Origin: Microtetraspora malaysiensis
GTDB lineage: Bacteria > Actinomycetota > Actinomycetes > Streptosporangiales > Streptosporangiaceae
Direction of reading: 5' to 3'
NCBI RefSeq assembly: GCF_001528665.1
Contig: NZ_BBYJ01000006.1
Coordinates: forward strand, 186,001 to 250,000
DNA length: 64,000 nucleotides
Position 1 is the stretch's first letter. The number at the start of each line of letters is the position of its first letter. Positions 35,962-44,233 of this stretch are shown piece by piece. The notes under the pieces were generated by a model. That model saw only the letters and a program-made list of their open reading frames with translations. It searched no databases and had not been told where the DNA came from. A program made the translations under genes and the position numbers.

Positions 35962-35990
35962 TTGAATCACCATGATCGCCTGAGTAAAGT
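35962..35990 (+). promoter_or_regulatory. Promoter of the RipC-like NlpC/P60 gene
   Basis: TTGAAT (35962-35967), a 17-bp spacer and TAAAGT (35985-35990) make a good sigma70-type promoter. Transcription would start near 35997 and give a 30-nt leader containing the GAAGGGG ribosome site. Confidence 0.65.
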
Positions 35991-36026
35991 CGCGCCCCAG
36001 ATTTGTCTATATCGAAGGGGACGTCA

Positions 36027-36989
36027 GTGCGAGGGCGTGTACCCGCGGTCGTTGTCGGCTTGGCAGCTGTGGCGCTGCTGTTGCCTATAACTGGCGCCCA
36101 GGCCGACCCCAAGCCCACGGTCGCGCAGGCCAAGGCCAAGCTGAAGAAGCTGAACGACCAGGCCGACAAGGTCGTGGACCAGTACAACGCGGCCAACGAG
36201 AAGTGGAAGAAGGCCAAGAAGCAGTACGCCGAGATCAACGCCAGCTACACCAAGAAGGCCGAGAGGGTCGACGTACTGCGCGAGAGCCTGGTGACGGTCG
36301 CCACCAGCACGTACCAGACCGGAGACATCGTCTCCATGGGGCTGCTCTACAGCCCGAACCCCGACTCGATGCTCAGCGGCCTCGCCGCGCTCGACCAGCT
36401 TTCGCAGGGGCGGGCCCGGCAGCTCAGTGAGTACCAGGGCGCCATCGCTGATCTCAAGAAACAGCGGGATCAGAAGAAGGGCGTCTACGTCGAGGCCACC
36501 AAGGTCAAAGCCGACCTCCTCAAGGAGAAGAAGGAGGCCGACCAACTGGTCAAGGAGCAGACCGAGCTGCTGCGCCGCATCGGGGCGTACAACCCGGGCA
36601 ACACCAACAGCCCCGGCGCCGTGTATTCCGGGCCCGCCTCGGGTAACGCGCTCGCCGCGCTTCAGTTCGCCTACCGGCAGATCGGCAAGCCGTACCGGTA
36701 CGGCGCGACCGGGCCGGGCTCGTGGGACTGCTCGGGACTCGTCCAGGCCGCGTGGTCGGCCGGCGGGGTGTCGCTGCCACGGACGAGCTATGAGCAGTGG
36801 GCGTGGGGGGCGAGCCGCAAGGTTCCGCTCAACGCGCTACAGGCCGGCGACCTGCTCTGGCATGCCGGGCTCGGTCATGTGGGCATCTACGCCGGAAACG
36901 GCAAGGTCGTCCACGCTCCGCAGACGGGTGACGTGGTGAAGGTCGTCACGCTGGCCCAGTACAACGCGATGGGGGCGGTTCGCCCTTGA
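36027..36989 (+). CDS. Secreted NlpC/P60 peptidoglycan endopeptidase (RipC-like)
   Basis: 320-residue exported hydrolase. The signal peptide (1-26) ends at AQA/DPKP. A long coiled coil follows (about 30-185, Lys/Ala/Gln-rich), then the C-terminal NlpC/P60 domain with C235 (GSWDCSGLVQ) and H284 (GLGHVGIYAG). It cleaves D-Glu-mDAP bonds in wall peptides during growth or division; the coiled coil probably mediates regulation by FtsEX-like partners, as in RipC. GTG 36027 has GAAGGGG 6 nt upstream. Its position corresponds to M. tuberculosis Rv2190c. Confidence 0.93.
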   Translation: MRGRVPAVVVGLAAVALLLPITGAQADPKPTVAQAKAKLKKLNDQADKVVDQYNAANEKWKKAKKQYAEINASYTKKAERVDVLRESLVTVATSTYQTGDIVSMGLLYSPNPDSMLSGLAALDQLSQGRARQLSEYQGAIADLKKQRDQKKGVYVEATKVKADLLKEKKEADQLVKEQTELLRRIGAYNPGNTNSPGAVYSGPASGNALAALQFAYRQIGKPYRYGATGPGSWDCSGLVQAAWSAGGVSLPRTSYEQWAWGASRKVPLNALQAGDLLWHAGLGHVGIYAGNGKVVHAPQTGDVVKVVTLAQYNAMGAVRP

Positions 36990-37496
36990 TCCGTGCCGCT
37001 GGACAGCGGACTCTCGACCTGGCGGGACACCGGCTGACCGGTGTCCCGCTTCGCGTATACGGCCTGCTCTTCCGGCTTGGCCGGGCCGGGCGCTTCGCCG
37101 GAAGGAACCCGCGGTCCTCGCGACGCCCGCGGGCCAACGCTGCGGTCCTCGCTCCCTTCCGCTCCGCGCCCGCGATCCTGGTGATACGTGGTGCGGCCAG
37201 CGCGCCGGCTCTCGCGTGCCCTGCTCGCCCCCGGGGGGTCCCGTCACGTCGCCCGGAGGGCCGATACCGGTCCCACGCGGACTCCGTTGCGTGGCGCGCA
37301 CCCACGCGGTCTCGCCCGAGGCCCCGCCGTTCGTCCGCTCCGGTGCGCGAACAATGACGGCGTGCCGTCGGCGCGTGCGGTGCCTCTCGCCCATTCGCCG
37401 GAAGCGCGGGCTGGGAAGGCGATGGAGACACGATCCATAGCGAAGTACACCGGCTCGCGTAGGGCTGGATTATGACTTCCGATCTTTAGTGAGAAA
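36990..37496. other. Non-coding stretch between the two NlpC/P60 genes
   Basis: Apart from the hairpin at 37022-37049, no gene can be supported here. Open frames on both strands have Arg/Pro/Gly-rich composition without any recognisable domain. GC content falls from about 37430 onward, where the control region of the next gene begins. Confidence 0.6.
37022..37049 (+). terminator. Terminator after the RipC-like gene
   Basis: GCGGGACACCGG (37022-37033) pairs perfectly with 37038-37049 over 12 bp around a CTGA tetraloop, 33 bp after the stop. There is no T-tract. Confidence 0.78.
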
Positions 37497-37512
37497 TGTG
37501 ATAACTCTCACA
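37497..37512. promoter_or_regulatory. Perfect CRP-type site 1
   Basis: TGTGA-TAACTC-TCACA is an exact match to the CRP/GlxR consensus TGTGA-N6-TCACA. It lies about 530 bp upstream of the second NlpC/P60 gene in an AT-richer region. Confidence 0.7.
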
Positions 37513-37636
37513 CTCGAGTGGATCAAAATGCCGCCGTTGGCGATCTTCATGGCGTAAGGGCGAACGCCGGAATCGATCTCGCAATCGGAGTGATCGATGT
37601 GGCTGATGTGGCCAATTTGTGGTGTGATTCGGTAAA

Positions 37637-37652
37637 TGTGAGCAGGGTCACA
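37637..37652. promoter_or_regulatory. Perfect CRP-type site 2
   Basis: TGTGA-GCAGGG-TCACA, a second exact consensus match, begins exactly 140 bp after the first. Both are upstream of the c-di-AMP riboswitch. Confidence 0.7.
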
Positions 37653-37867
37653 TCGACTGTCCGGAAATATCGACTATCCAGGGGTTTTCGCTTTGCTGGA
37701 TCGTTTATTCGATCTTTATTTCTTGGGCAGGCCTTTGCCCTCTTGTGGCACGAATCGGTAACTTCTGGGCCGCGGTGAGCGCCACGCCACCGCCGCGAAC
37801 AACGGTCCGACGCCGTGTTCGCGCAGCATCCGTCGCCAGCTTCGGGACTTCCCGAGGTGAGGCGACA

Positions 37868-38003
37868 TGCCGAGTCCGTGCAGTCAGGAGGCACGGAGCC
37901 GGGGAACCATCGACCTTCTGCCGAAGGTCCGGGGTGAATCGGCGCGCTTCGCGCCGTAGGGCGACTTCCCCGCCCGAACCCGTCAGCTAACCCGGTAGGC
38001 GCA
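37868..38003 (+). ncRNA. c-di-AMP riboswitch (ydaO/yuaA type)
   Basis: The 5' leader carries the conserved blocks of this aptamer in order: GTCAGGAGGCACGGAGCCGG, GGGGAACC, CCGGGGTGAATC, GTAGGGCGAC and CCCGAACCCGTCAGCTAACC. Two variable hairpins are visible, ACCTTC/GAAGGT (37913-37928) and GGCGCG/CGCGCC (37941-37955). In actinobacteria these riboswitches control cell-wall hydrolase genes such as rpf and NlpC/P60, turning them off when c-di-AMP binds. The ribosome site AGGAG of the downstream gene begins 13 nt after the aptamer. The exact 5' boundary is approximate. Confidence 0.88.
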
Positions 38004-38026
38004 AGCGGAAGACCCTAGGAGCGATC

Positions 38027-38632
38027 CTGTCCAGCACCCCTGCACGTCTGTCCCGCCTTGCCCGCGTCACCCTGGGCGGCGCCGCGATCGGCGTCTCCTT
38101 CGGGGCCGTCGGCGCCTCCCCTGCCTCGGCCGACCCCGTGACGGACGGCCTCACCATGGAGAAGGTCACGACCACGAGTGCGACGGCCCTGACGGACGCC
38201 GAAATGTCGGCCACCGTGACGGCCGCCGCCGCGCAGACCTCCAGCCGCCAGTCCAAGGCGGCCCGCCAGCAGCAGCTGGCCCGCAAGGCCGTCGAAGTGG
38301 CCAAGAAGCAACTCGGCGACCCGTACCGATGGGGCGCCAGCGGCCCCGGCGCGTTCGACTGCTCGGGCCTCGTCCAGTACGCCTGGCGGAAGGCCGGCGT
38401 GGACATCCCGCGCACCACCTGGTCGCAGCGCAGCGGCGTGAAGAAGAAGGTCGCCTGGAGCAAGCTCAAGCCCGGTGACCTCATCTTCACGAGCGGCGGC
38501 GGCCACGTCGGTATGTACGTCGGAAAGGGCAAGATGATCCACTCGCCGCACACCGGCGCGGTGGTCCGCATCGACAAGCTCGACGCCTACCGCAAGAGCA
38601 GCTTCGTCGGAGCGGTCCGCCCCGGCAGCTGA
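38027..38632 (+). CDS. Secreted NlpC/P60 endopeptidase under riboswitch control (CTG start)
   Basis: 201-residue exported hydrolase with a short N-terminal region and an NlpC/P60 domain (catalytic C112 in FDCSGLVQ, H160 in GGGHVGMY). The first ATG/GTG/TTG in frame is GTG 38138, which would remove the signal peptide. Upstream in frame, with no stop back to 37988, lies a good signal sequence (TLGGAAIGVSFGAVGASPASA). CTG 38027 has AGGAG 5 nt upstream and is the only well-placed start. It cuts wall peptides, probably in growth or spore germination, controlled by c-di-AMP and perhaps CRP. Confidence 0.85.
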   Translation: MSSTPARLSRLARVTLGGAAIGVSFGAVGASPASADPVTDGLTMEKVTTTSATALTDAEMSATVTAAAAQTSSRQSKAARQQQLARKAVEVAKKQLGDPYRWGASGPGAFDCSGLVQYAWRKAGVDIPRTTWSQRSGVKKKVAWSKLKPGDLIFTSGGGHVGMYVGKGKMIHSPHTGAVVRIDKLDAYRKSSFVGAVRPGS

Positions 38633-38765
38633 GAACACAGGAGCGCCCGCCGATGGGCGGTGAGCGTCCGATGCCGACAGCCGTTCCCCCGGGCTGTCGG
38701 ACCTGGCGCCCCGACGTGCCCCCAGGAGCGTCCCCGCCCATCGGCCGGGTACGTCCGGCAGAAGA

Positions 38766-38815
38766 AGACCCCATCCCGGGCGCGCCCGGGACGCCCCCCG
38801 GCCGGGGTGGGGTCT
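38766..38815 (+). terminator. Hairpin after the riboswitch-controlled NlpC/P60 gene
   Basis: Arms 38766-38779 and 38802-38815 form a 14-bp stem with one G-U pair. The 22-nt loop is itself able to pair (CCCGGG twice). It lies 134 bp after the stop. Confidence 0.55.
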
Positions 38816-38883
38816 GACCGGACACGCCTCGCGGCCCCGTCCCTCGTCCAGAGGGGCGGGGTCGCGGCATATCCGGCGACCCG

Positions 38884-38889
38884 TACGAT
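38884..38889 (+). promoter_or_regulatory. -10 TACGAT of a leaderless promoter
   Basis: TACGAT ends 6 nt before ATG 38896 with no ribosome site between, the same layout as before 32463, 44441 and 49116. Confidence 0.5.
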
Positions 38890-38895
38890 TTCCGC

Positions 38896-39753
38896 ATGCT
38901 CGCTCTGGCCCGCCTCACGGCGGCCGCGCTGGTCGTGGCGTCGGTGACCGGCCTGGCCGCCGACGCCCCACCCGACCGGGCCTTCGCCACGGCGCGGACG
39001 GTCATGGGGGAGCACCCCGAGATATGGGTCGGCGCCTCCATCGCCAGGGGGAAGCACGCTGTCGTCGTCACCGGGCATGCGGCGTCCACGCCGCCGTCCC
39101 TCTCCACGCCCGGGGCCCGTGCCGGAGCCGGGCTCGCCGACGTGGCCGACTCCGCTCGCCGTACGGTCGCCCGGGTGTGGGGGCCGGTGGACGCGGTGAT
39201 CCTCGTCCCGGCGACCGACGAGCAGGCGGAGGCGCTCGCGTCGCCCTCCGGGGTGGCGGGCCTGGCCGCCCTGGCCGACGTCGACCACGTGATCGTGGCG
39301 CCGTCCGGGTTCGGCCGGCTCTCCCCGACCGGCCGCCGGGTCGTGCTGGCCCACGAGCTGACCCACGTCGCCACCGGCGCCGCGCTCTCCGGGGACATGC
39401 CGGCCTGGCTGGTGGAGGGCTTCGCCGACTACGTCGGCTATCTCGGCAGTGGTCTCACGGCGCGGGCGGTCGCGGCGGAGCTCGCCGCCGAGGTCCGTTC
39501 CGGAACGCTGCCCGTGGCACTGCCCGGCCGCGAGGCGTTCCGGCCCGGCGGGCCGCGGCTCCCGCAGGCGTACGAAGAGGCATGGCTGGCCTGCCGGTAC
39601 ATTGCCGATCGGTACGGGGAGCACGCCCTGGTGGCTCTCTATCGGGAGGCGCGCCGCCACGGCATCACCACAGCGCTGGTAGAAACGTTAGGCACCGATC
39701 TGGCGGAGCTGACCGCGGCCTGGCGAGGATACCTGCGACGCGAGCTCGCCTGA
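38896..39753 (+). CDS. Exported gluzincin-type metallopeptidase
   Basis: 285 residues. An N-terminal signal sequence (LARLTAAALVVASVTGLAADA) precedes a domain with the zinc motif HELTHVATG and, 21 residues further on, WLVEGFADYVGY, whose Glu is the third ligand. This HExxH...E arrangement is that of the peptidase MA-like superfamily. The C-terminus (YEEAWLACRYIADRYGEHALVALYREARRHG) is also typical. The substrate is unknown; a surface or wall protein is likely. It has a leaderless layout and is followed 50 bp later by an M48 membrane protease. Confidence 0.8.
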   Translation: MLALARLTAAALVVASVTGLAADAPPDRAFATARTVMGEHPEIWVGASIARGKHAVVVTGHAASTPPSLSTPGARAGAGLADVADSARRTVARVWGPVDAVILVPATDEQAEALASPSGVAGLAALADVDHVIVAPSGFGRLSPTGRRVVLAHELTHVATGAALSGDMPAWLVEGFADYVGYLGSGLTARAVAAELAAEVRSGTLPVALPGREAFRPGGPRLPQAYEEAWLACRYIADRYGEHALVALYREARRHGITTALVETLGTDLAELTAAWRGYLRRELA

Positions 39754-39803
39754 TCGGGCCCGCCCGCATGAGAACCGCCGCGGACTGCGAAGGGGTGATG
39801 GGG

Positions 39804-41105
39804 ATGTCACAGAGCGACGTCGCCGGACATGTCGGCCGCTCCGGAGCCGGACGCTATTCCGGGACCCGAGCGGCGGCGATCGCGCTGCTCGCTCTGGGCG
39901 CGGCCCTGCTGGCGGTCGTCGCGGTCACGACCCCGTGGCGGCCCCTCGGCCCCGAGGCTCCGGACGTGCGCGCCGAGCCCGCGCTGGACTTCACCCGCGC
40001 CCAGCTCGACCGCGCCGACGCCTTCGACGCGGCGACGTCGCTTCCCGGCTACCTGTCGCTCGCGCTGACCCTGATCATCGGGGGAGTACTCGTCCTCACC
40101 CCGGTCGGCGCCCGGCTGATCGGGCGGCTCAGGGGACCCTGGTGGATCAAGGCGATCATCGGCCTGCTCGGTGTCTACGTTGTCTCGCTGATGCTCAGGT
40201 GGCCGCTCGGCATGTGGATGGAGGGCGTGCTGCGGGACTACGGCCTGTCCACGCAGACCTGGGGTTCCTGGTCCGCCGACCGGCTGAAGAACTTCGCCCT
40301 CCAGATCGTGCTCTCCGGCATCGCCGTGCTGGTGATCGTCGCACTCGCCCGCAAGTGGCCGCGCGCCTGGTGGATCCCCGCCTCCGTGGGCGCGTTCGCG
40401 CTGACCGTCGTGGTGTCCTTCGCGTACCCGGTCGTGGTAGAGCCGATGTTCAACAACTTCACGCCGCTGCCCGCCGGACAGCTGCGCACCGACCTGCTCG
40501 CCATGGCCCGGAGGGACGGCGTCCCGGTCAAGGACGTGCTGGTCGCCGACGCCTCCCGCCGCACCACCGCGCTCAACGCGTACGTCTCCGGGTTCGGGGC
40601 CACCCGCCGCATCGTCGTCTACGACACGCTGGTCAGTCAGCCGGAGCAGGAGGTCGAGCTGGTCGTCGCGCACGAGCTGGGCCACGCCAAGAACGACGAT
40701 GTCCTGTACGGCACGCTGGTGGGCGCCCTCGGCGCGGCGGCGGGCACCTGCCTGCTCTTCCTCGTGTTCCAGGCGCTGCGCCGCCGCGCGGGAGTCTCCT
40801 CGGCGGGCGACCCCCGGGCCGTCGCGCTGCTCGTCGGGCTCATCTCCCTCGGCACCGTGCTGTCCGGGCCGGCGCAGAACGTGGTGAGTCGGCAGATCGA
40901 GGCCCGCGCGGATGCGCACGCGCTCGACCTCACCCGCGACCCGGCCACGTTCATCGCCATGCAGAAGAGTCTGGCGCTGCGCAACATCTCGGACCTGTCG
41001 CCGAGCGCCCTGGACTACATGCTCTACGCCTCACACCCCTCGACCGCCGAGCGCATCGCGATGTCACGGTCCTGGGCGCGCCTCAATGGCGTGCCCCGGC
41101 CGTGA
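39804..41105 (+). CDS. M48 (Ste24/CAAX-protease-like) membrane metalloprotease
   Basis: 433 residues with several transmembrane helices (about 24-45, 88-108, 120-140, 165-185 and 195-215) before the catalytic motif VVAHELGHAKNDD and the third ligand in QIEARADAHAL. The FNNFTPL segment just before the catalytic domain is typical of Ste24p-type proteases, which fold the active site inside the membrane. The bacterial role is protein quality control or processing of lipoproteins. ATG 39804 is chosen (AAGGGG 8 nt upstream); ATG 39798, GTG 39795 and ATG 39768 are in-frame alternatives. Confidence 0.9.
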   Translation: MSQSDVAGHVGRSGAGRYSGTRAAAIALLALGAALLAVVAVTTPWRPLGPEAPDVRAEPALDFTRAQLDRADAFDAATSLPGYLSLALTLIIGGVLVLTPVGARLIGRLRGPWWIKAIIGLLGVYVVSLMLRWPLGMWMEGVLRDYGLSTQTWGSWSADRLKNFALQIVLSGIAVLVIVALARKWPRAWWIPASVGAFALTVVVSFAYPVVVEPMFNNFTPLPAGQLRTDLLAMARRDGVPVKDVLVADASRRTTALNAYVSGFGATRRIVVYDTLVSQPEQEVELVVAHELGHAKNDDVLYGTLVGALGAAAGTCLLFLVFQALRRRAGVSSAGDPRAVALLVGLISLGTVLSGPAQNVVSRQIEARADAHALDLTRDPATFIAMQKSLALRNISDLSPSALDYMLYASHPSTAERIAMSRSWARLNGVPRP

Positions 41106-41145
41106 CGCGACGACCGTGCAGAGCGGCGGACCCGGAGGAGGGGCC

Positions 41146-42318
41146 GTGGACAGGACCCTGTTCGTCACCAACGACTTCCCGCCGAGGCCCGGGGGCATCC
41201 AGGCGTTCGTCCACGGGCTGGCCTCCCGCCTCGACCCGGCGTCGGTCGTGGTCTACGCCCCACGCTGGAAGGGGTGCGAGGCGTTCGACGCGCGGCAGCC
41301 GTACGAGGTGGTGCGGCACCCGACCTCGCTCATGCTGCCGGGGCCGTCGGTGGCGCGCCGGGCCGCCGAGCTGGCGCGGGACTGCCGCACCGTCGTCTTC
41401 GGCGCCGCGGCCCCGCTCGGCCTGCTCGCCCCCGCCCTGCGTGAGGCCGGGGCCCGGCGCGTGGTCATGCTGACGCACGGCCACGAGGCGTCCTGGGCCC
41501 GGCTGCCGATCGCCCGCGACCTCCTGCGCCGCATCGGCGAGGGCGCGGACCTGGTCACTTACCTGGGTGAGTACACGCGCGGCCACCTCGCGCCGCACTT
41601 CCCCGACGCCAAGCTCGTACGGCTCGCGCCGGGCGTGGACACCGCGACCTTCCACCCGGGCGCCGGGGGAGCGCGGGTGAGGATGTCGCTGGGGCTCGGT
41701 GAGCGGCCCGTGGTCGTGTGCGTCTCGCGGCTGGTGCCGCGCAAGGGCCAGGACAGGCTGGTCCGCGCCTGGCCGTTGGTCCGCGCCCGGATCCCGGACG
41801 CGATGCTGTTGCTGGTCGGGGGCGGCCCCTCGCGCGGCGCACTGCGGCGGATGGCGGAGGGGAGCGGGCTCGCGGACTCCGTCGTGCTCACCGGCTCCGT
41901 GCCCTGGGCCGACCTGCCGTCGTACTACGACGCCGGCGACGTCTTCGCCATGCCGTGCCGTACCCGCCTGGGCGGGCTGGACGTCGAGGGGCTCGGCATC
42001 GTCTACCTGGAGGCGTCGGCGACCGGCCTGCCGGTCGTCGCGGGCGCGTCCGGCGGCGCCCCCGACGCCGTACGGCACGGCGAGACCGGACTGGTGGTCG
42101 ACGGGACGTCGCACGAGGAGGTGGCGGCCGCGCTCGTCGAGCTGCTGAGCGATCCCGCGCGTGCCCGCGCCATGGGGGAGCGCGGCCGGGCGTGGGTCGA
42201 GGAGGAGTGGCGCTGGGACCTCGTGGCCGCCCGGTTCGCCGGCCTGCTCGCGCCCGGCCGGGTGGAGGAGGCCCCGCGGGGCCGGGCGCTCCCGGAAGCC
42301 GGGGAAGGGCAGTCCTAG
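41146..42318 (+). CDS. pimB: GT4 mannosyltransferase, PimB' type
   Basis: 390-residue GT-B glycosyltransferase. The acceptor-side opening LFVTNDFPPRPGGIQAFVHGL is characteristic of PimB', the second mannosyltransferase of phosphatidylinositol mannoside synthesis. The donor site shows VVVCVSRLVPRKGQDRLVRAWP and the EX7E-type motif in DVEGLGIVYLEASATGLPVV. It adds mannose from GDP-mannose to PIM1 on the cytoplasmic face of the membrane. GTG 41146 is preceded by GGAGGAGGGG. An acyl-CoA ligase, a PlsC-type acyltransferase and an SRPBCC/ArsA pair follow, as in the mycobacterial region around Rv2188c. Confidence 0.85.
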   Translation: MDRTLFVTNDFPPRPGGIQAFVHGLASRLDPASVVVYAPRWKGCEAFDARQPYEVVRHPTSLMLPGPSVARRAAELARDCRTVVFGAAAPLGLLAPALREAGARRVVMLTHGHEASWARLPIARDLLRRIGEGADLVTYLGEYTRGHLAPHFPDAKLVRLAPGVDTATFHPGAGGARVRMSLGLGERPVVVCVSRLVPRKGQDRLVRAWPLVRARIPDAMLLLVGGGPSRGALRRMAEGSGLADSVVLTGSVPWADLPSYYDAGDVFAMPCRTRLGGLDVEGLGIVYLEASATGLPVVAGASGGAPDAVRHGETGLVVDGTSHEEVAAALVELLSDPARARAMGERGRAWVEEEWRWDLVAARFAGLLAPGRVEEAPRGRALPEAGEGQS

Positions 42319-42341
42319 CGGCCGCCGGAAGCCCCGGACCG

Positions 42342-42368
42342 ACCTGGCGGGGTGGCGTCCCGCCAGGT
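42342..42368. terminator. Bidirectional hairpin between pimB and the acyl-CoA ligase
   Basis: ACCTGGCGGG (42342-42351) and CCCGCCAGGT (42359-42368) form a perfect 10-bp stem with a 7-nt loop in the 54-bp gap between convergent genes. Confidence 0.65.
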
Positions 42369-42372
42369 GGAG

Positions 42373-44157
42373 TTACGCGTACAGGTCGTCGATCTGCTTG
42401 GCGAAGTCGCGTGCCACGACGTGACGCTTGATCGACTGTTTCGGCGTGACGTGACCGGAGTCCTCGCTCAGCTCGATGTCGAGGATGGCGAACTTCTTGA
42501 TCTGCTCGGCCCTGGAGACGGAGAGGTTGGCGTTGTCCACGGCCTGTTGCACCTCGGCCACGACGGCCGGGTCGGAGCAGAGCTCGGCCATGGAGGCGCC
42601 GGTGCGCCCGTTGGCCGACTTCCACTGCTCCATGGCCTCCGGGTCGAGCGTGACGAGCGCGGCGACGAACGGCCGATCGTCGCCGACCACCATCACCTGG
42701 CTGACGAGCCGGTGCGCCCGGATGCTGTCCTCCAGCGGGCCGGGGGCGACGTTCTTCCCGGCCGCGGTGACGAGGATCTCCTTCTTCCTGCCGGTGATCC
42801 GCAGGTAGCCGTCCTTGTCGAGCTCGCCGACGTCGCCGGTGTGGAACCAGCCCTGCGGGTCGATGGCCTCCTTGGTGGCCCGCTCGTTGTTCCAGTAGCC
42901 GCCGAAGACGTGGCGCCCCTTGACCAGGATCTCGCCGTCGTCGGCGATGCCGATGGTGACGCCGGGGAACGGCTTGCCGACCGTGCCGACCTTGTTGGCG
43001 CCCGGGATGTTCACCGACGAGGGCGCGCTCGTCTCGGTGAGGCCCCAGCCCTCGAACACCTCGATGCCGACGCCGCGGAAGAAGTGACCCAGTCGCTCGC
43101 CGAGGGCGGAGCCGCCGGAGACGGCCGCGCTCAGCGCGCCGCCGGTCGCCGCCCGCAGCTTGCCGTACACGAGCTTGTCGAAGAGGGCGTGCTTGAGGCG
43201 GAGGCCGAGGGAGGCGCCGCCGGAGCTCTCCGCCTTGCTCCACTCGATCCCGACGTTCACGGCGGTGTGGAAGATCTTGCCCTTGCCCTCGGAGGTGGCC
43301 TTGAGCTCCGCGGCGTTGTAGACCTTCTCGAAGACGCGGGGCACCCCGAGCAGGAAGGTCGGCTTGAACGTCTGCAGGTCCGGTGCGACGTTCTTCATGT
43401 TGGGCGTGTGCCCGATCACGGTGGCCGTCTCGATGAGGACGATCTGGATGATCCTCGCGAAGCTGTGCGCGAGCGGCAGGAACAGCAGCGCGGCCCGGTC
43501 GTGCACGTCGAACAGCAGCTCCAGCGGGCCCTGTGCCACGTTCCGCGCGGTGAACAGCAGGTTGTCGTGGCTGAGCGTGCAGCCCTTGGGCCGGCCGGTG
43601 GTGCCGGAGGTGTAGATGATCGTGGCGAGGTCGTGTCCGCCCCGCGCGGCCCGCCGTTCGGCCAGCGTGTCATTGGAGACGTCGGCGCCGAGCCGGGTCA
43701 GCTCCTCCAGCCCGCCGCCCTCGATGCGCCAGAGCGCGGTCAGGTCGGGCGCGGCTTCCTTGACCGTCTGCTCGTGCGACTCCATCTCGATGACGGCGCA
43801 TTCGGCCCCGCTGTCGGAGATGATCCACTTCACCTGCTCGGCCGAGGAGGTCTCGTAGATCGGCACCCCGACCCCGCCCGCGGCCCAGATGGCGTAGTCG
43901 ACGACCGTCCACTCGTACCGCGTACGGGACATGAGCGCCACCCGGTCGCCGGGCTCGACGCCGGCGGCGATCAGCCCCTTGGCGACGCCCGCGACCGTGT
44001 CACGGAACTCGCGCGCGGTCACCGCGACCCAGGCGTCGCCCTCCTTGCGGCGGATCACCACGGCGTCCGGTTCGTCGACGCCGCGCTGGAACACCGTATC
44101 TGTGCAATTCGCGGACAACGGGACGTCCACCAGCACGGGAACGCTGTACTCGCGCAC
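42373..44157 (-). CDS. fadD: Long-chain fatty-acid-CoA ligase (FadD15-like)
   Basis: 594-residue adenylate-forming enzyme. The AMP-binding P-loop TIIYTSGTTGRPKG is followed by the A5 motif GWGLTETSA, the A7/A8 region GWFHTGDVGELDKDGYLRITGRKKE, and the C-terminal catalytic Lys segment TPKQSIKRHVV. It activates fatty acids to acyl-CoA; position and wording match M. tuberculosis FadD15 (Rv2187), next to PimB'. GTG 44157 is preferred because GAAGGAG (44163-44169 on the plus strand) is 5 nt upstream; GTG 44163 overlaps that ribosome site. Confidence 0.9.
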   Translation of the reverse strand: MREYSVPVLVDVPLSANCTDTVFQRGVDEPDAVVIRRKEGDAWVAVTAREFRDTVAGVAKGLIAAGVEPGDRVALMSRTRYEWTVVDYAIWAAGGVGVPIYETSSAEQVKWIISDSGAECAVIEMESHEQTVKEAAPDLTALWRIEGGGLEELTRLGADVSNDTLAERRAARGGHDLATIIYTSGTTGRPKGCTLSHDNLLFTARNVAQGPLELLFDVHDRAALLFLPLAHSFARIIQIVLIETATVIGHTPNMKNVAPDLQTFKPTFLLGVPRVFEKVYNAAELKATSEGKGKIFHTAVNVGIEWSKAESSGGASLGLRLKHALFDKLVYGKLRAATGGALSAAVSGGSALGERLGHFFRGVGIEVFEGWGLTETSAPSSVNIPGANKVGTVGKPFPGVTIGIADDGEILVKGRHVFGGYWNNERATKEAIDPQGWFHTGDVGELDKDGYLRITGRKKEILVTAAGKNVAPGPLEDSIRAHRLVSQVMVVGDDRPFVAALVTLDPEAMEQWKSANGRTGASMAELCSDPAVVAEVQQAVDNANLSVSRAEQIKKFAILDIELSEDSGHVTPKQSIKRHVVARDFAKQIDDLYA

Positions 44158-44233
44158 GGTCACTCCTTCGGGCGCGCTCCTGACATCTTCTTGGCCGAGG
44201 CTGGAGCGGGCATCGGCTTCACCGGACGCTACC

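Noticed and set aside
35901-36026. A c-di-AMP riboswitch before the first NlpC/P60 gene
   Set aside because: Only a 30-nt leader follows the promoter, and none of the conserved aptamer blocks is present.
36946-37431. Minus-strand open frame in the gap after the RipC-like gene
   Set aside because: Random-looking Arg/Pro/Ala composition, no ribosome site, and it runs across a perfect terminator hairpin.
37518-37778. Plus-strand 86-codon frame near the CRP sites
   Set aside because: No ribosome site, no recognisable domain, and it covers an evident regulatory region containing a CRP site.
38138-38632. GTG 38138 as the start of the second NlpC/P60 gene
   Set aside because: It has no ribosome site and would delete the signal peptide encoded in frame just upstream.
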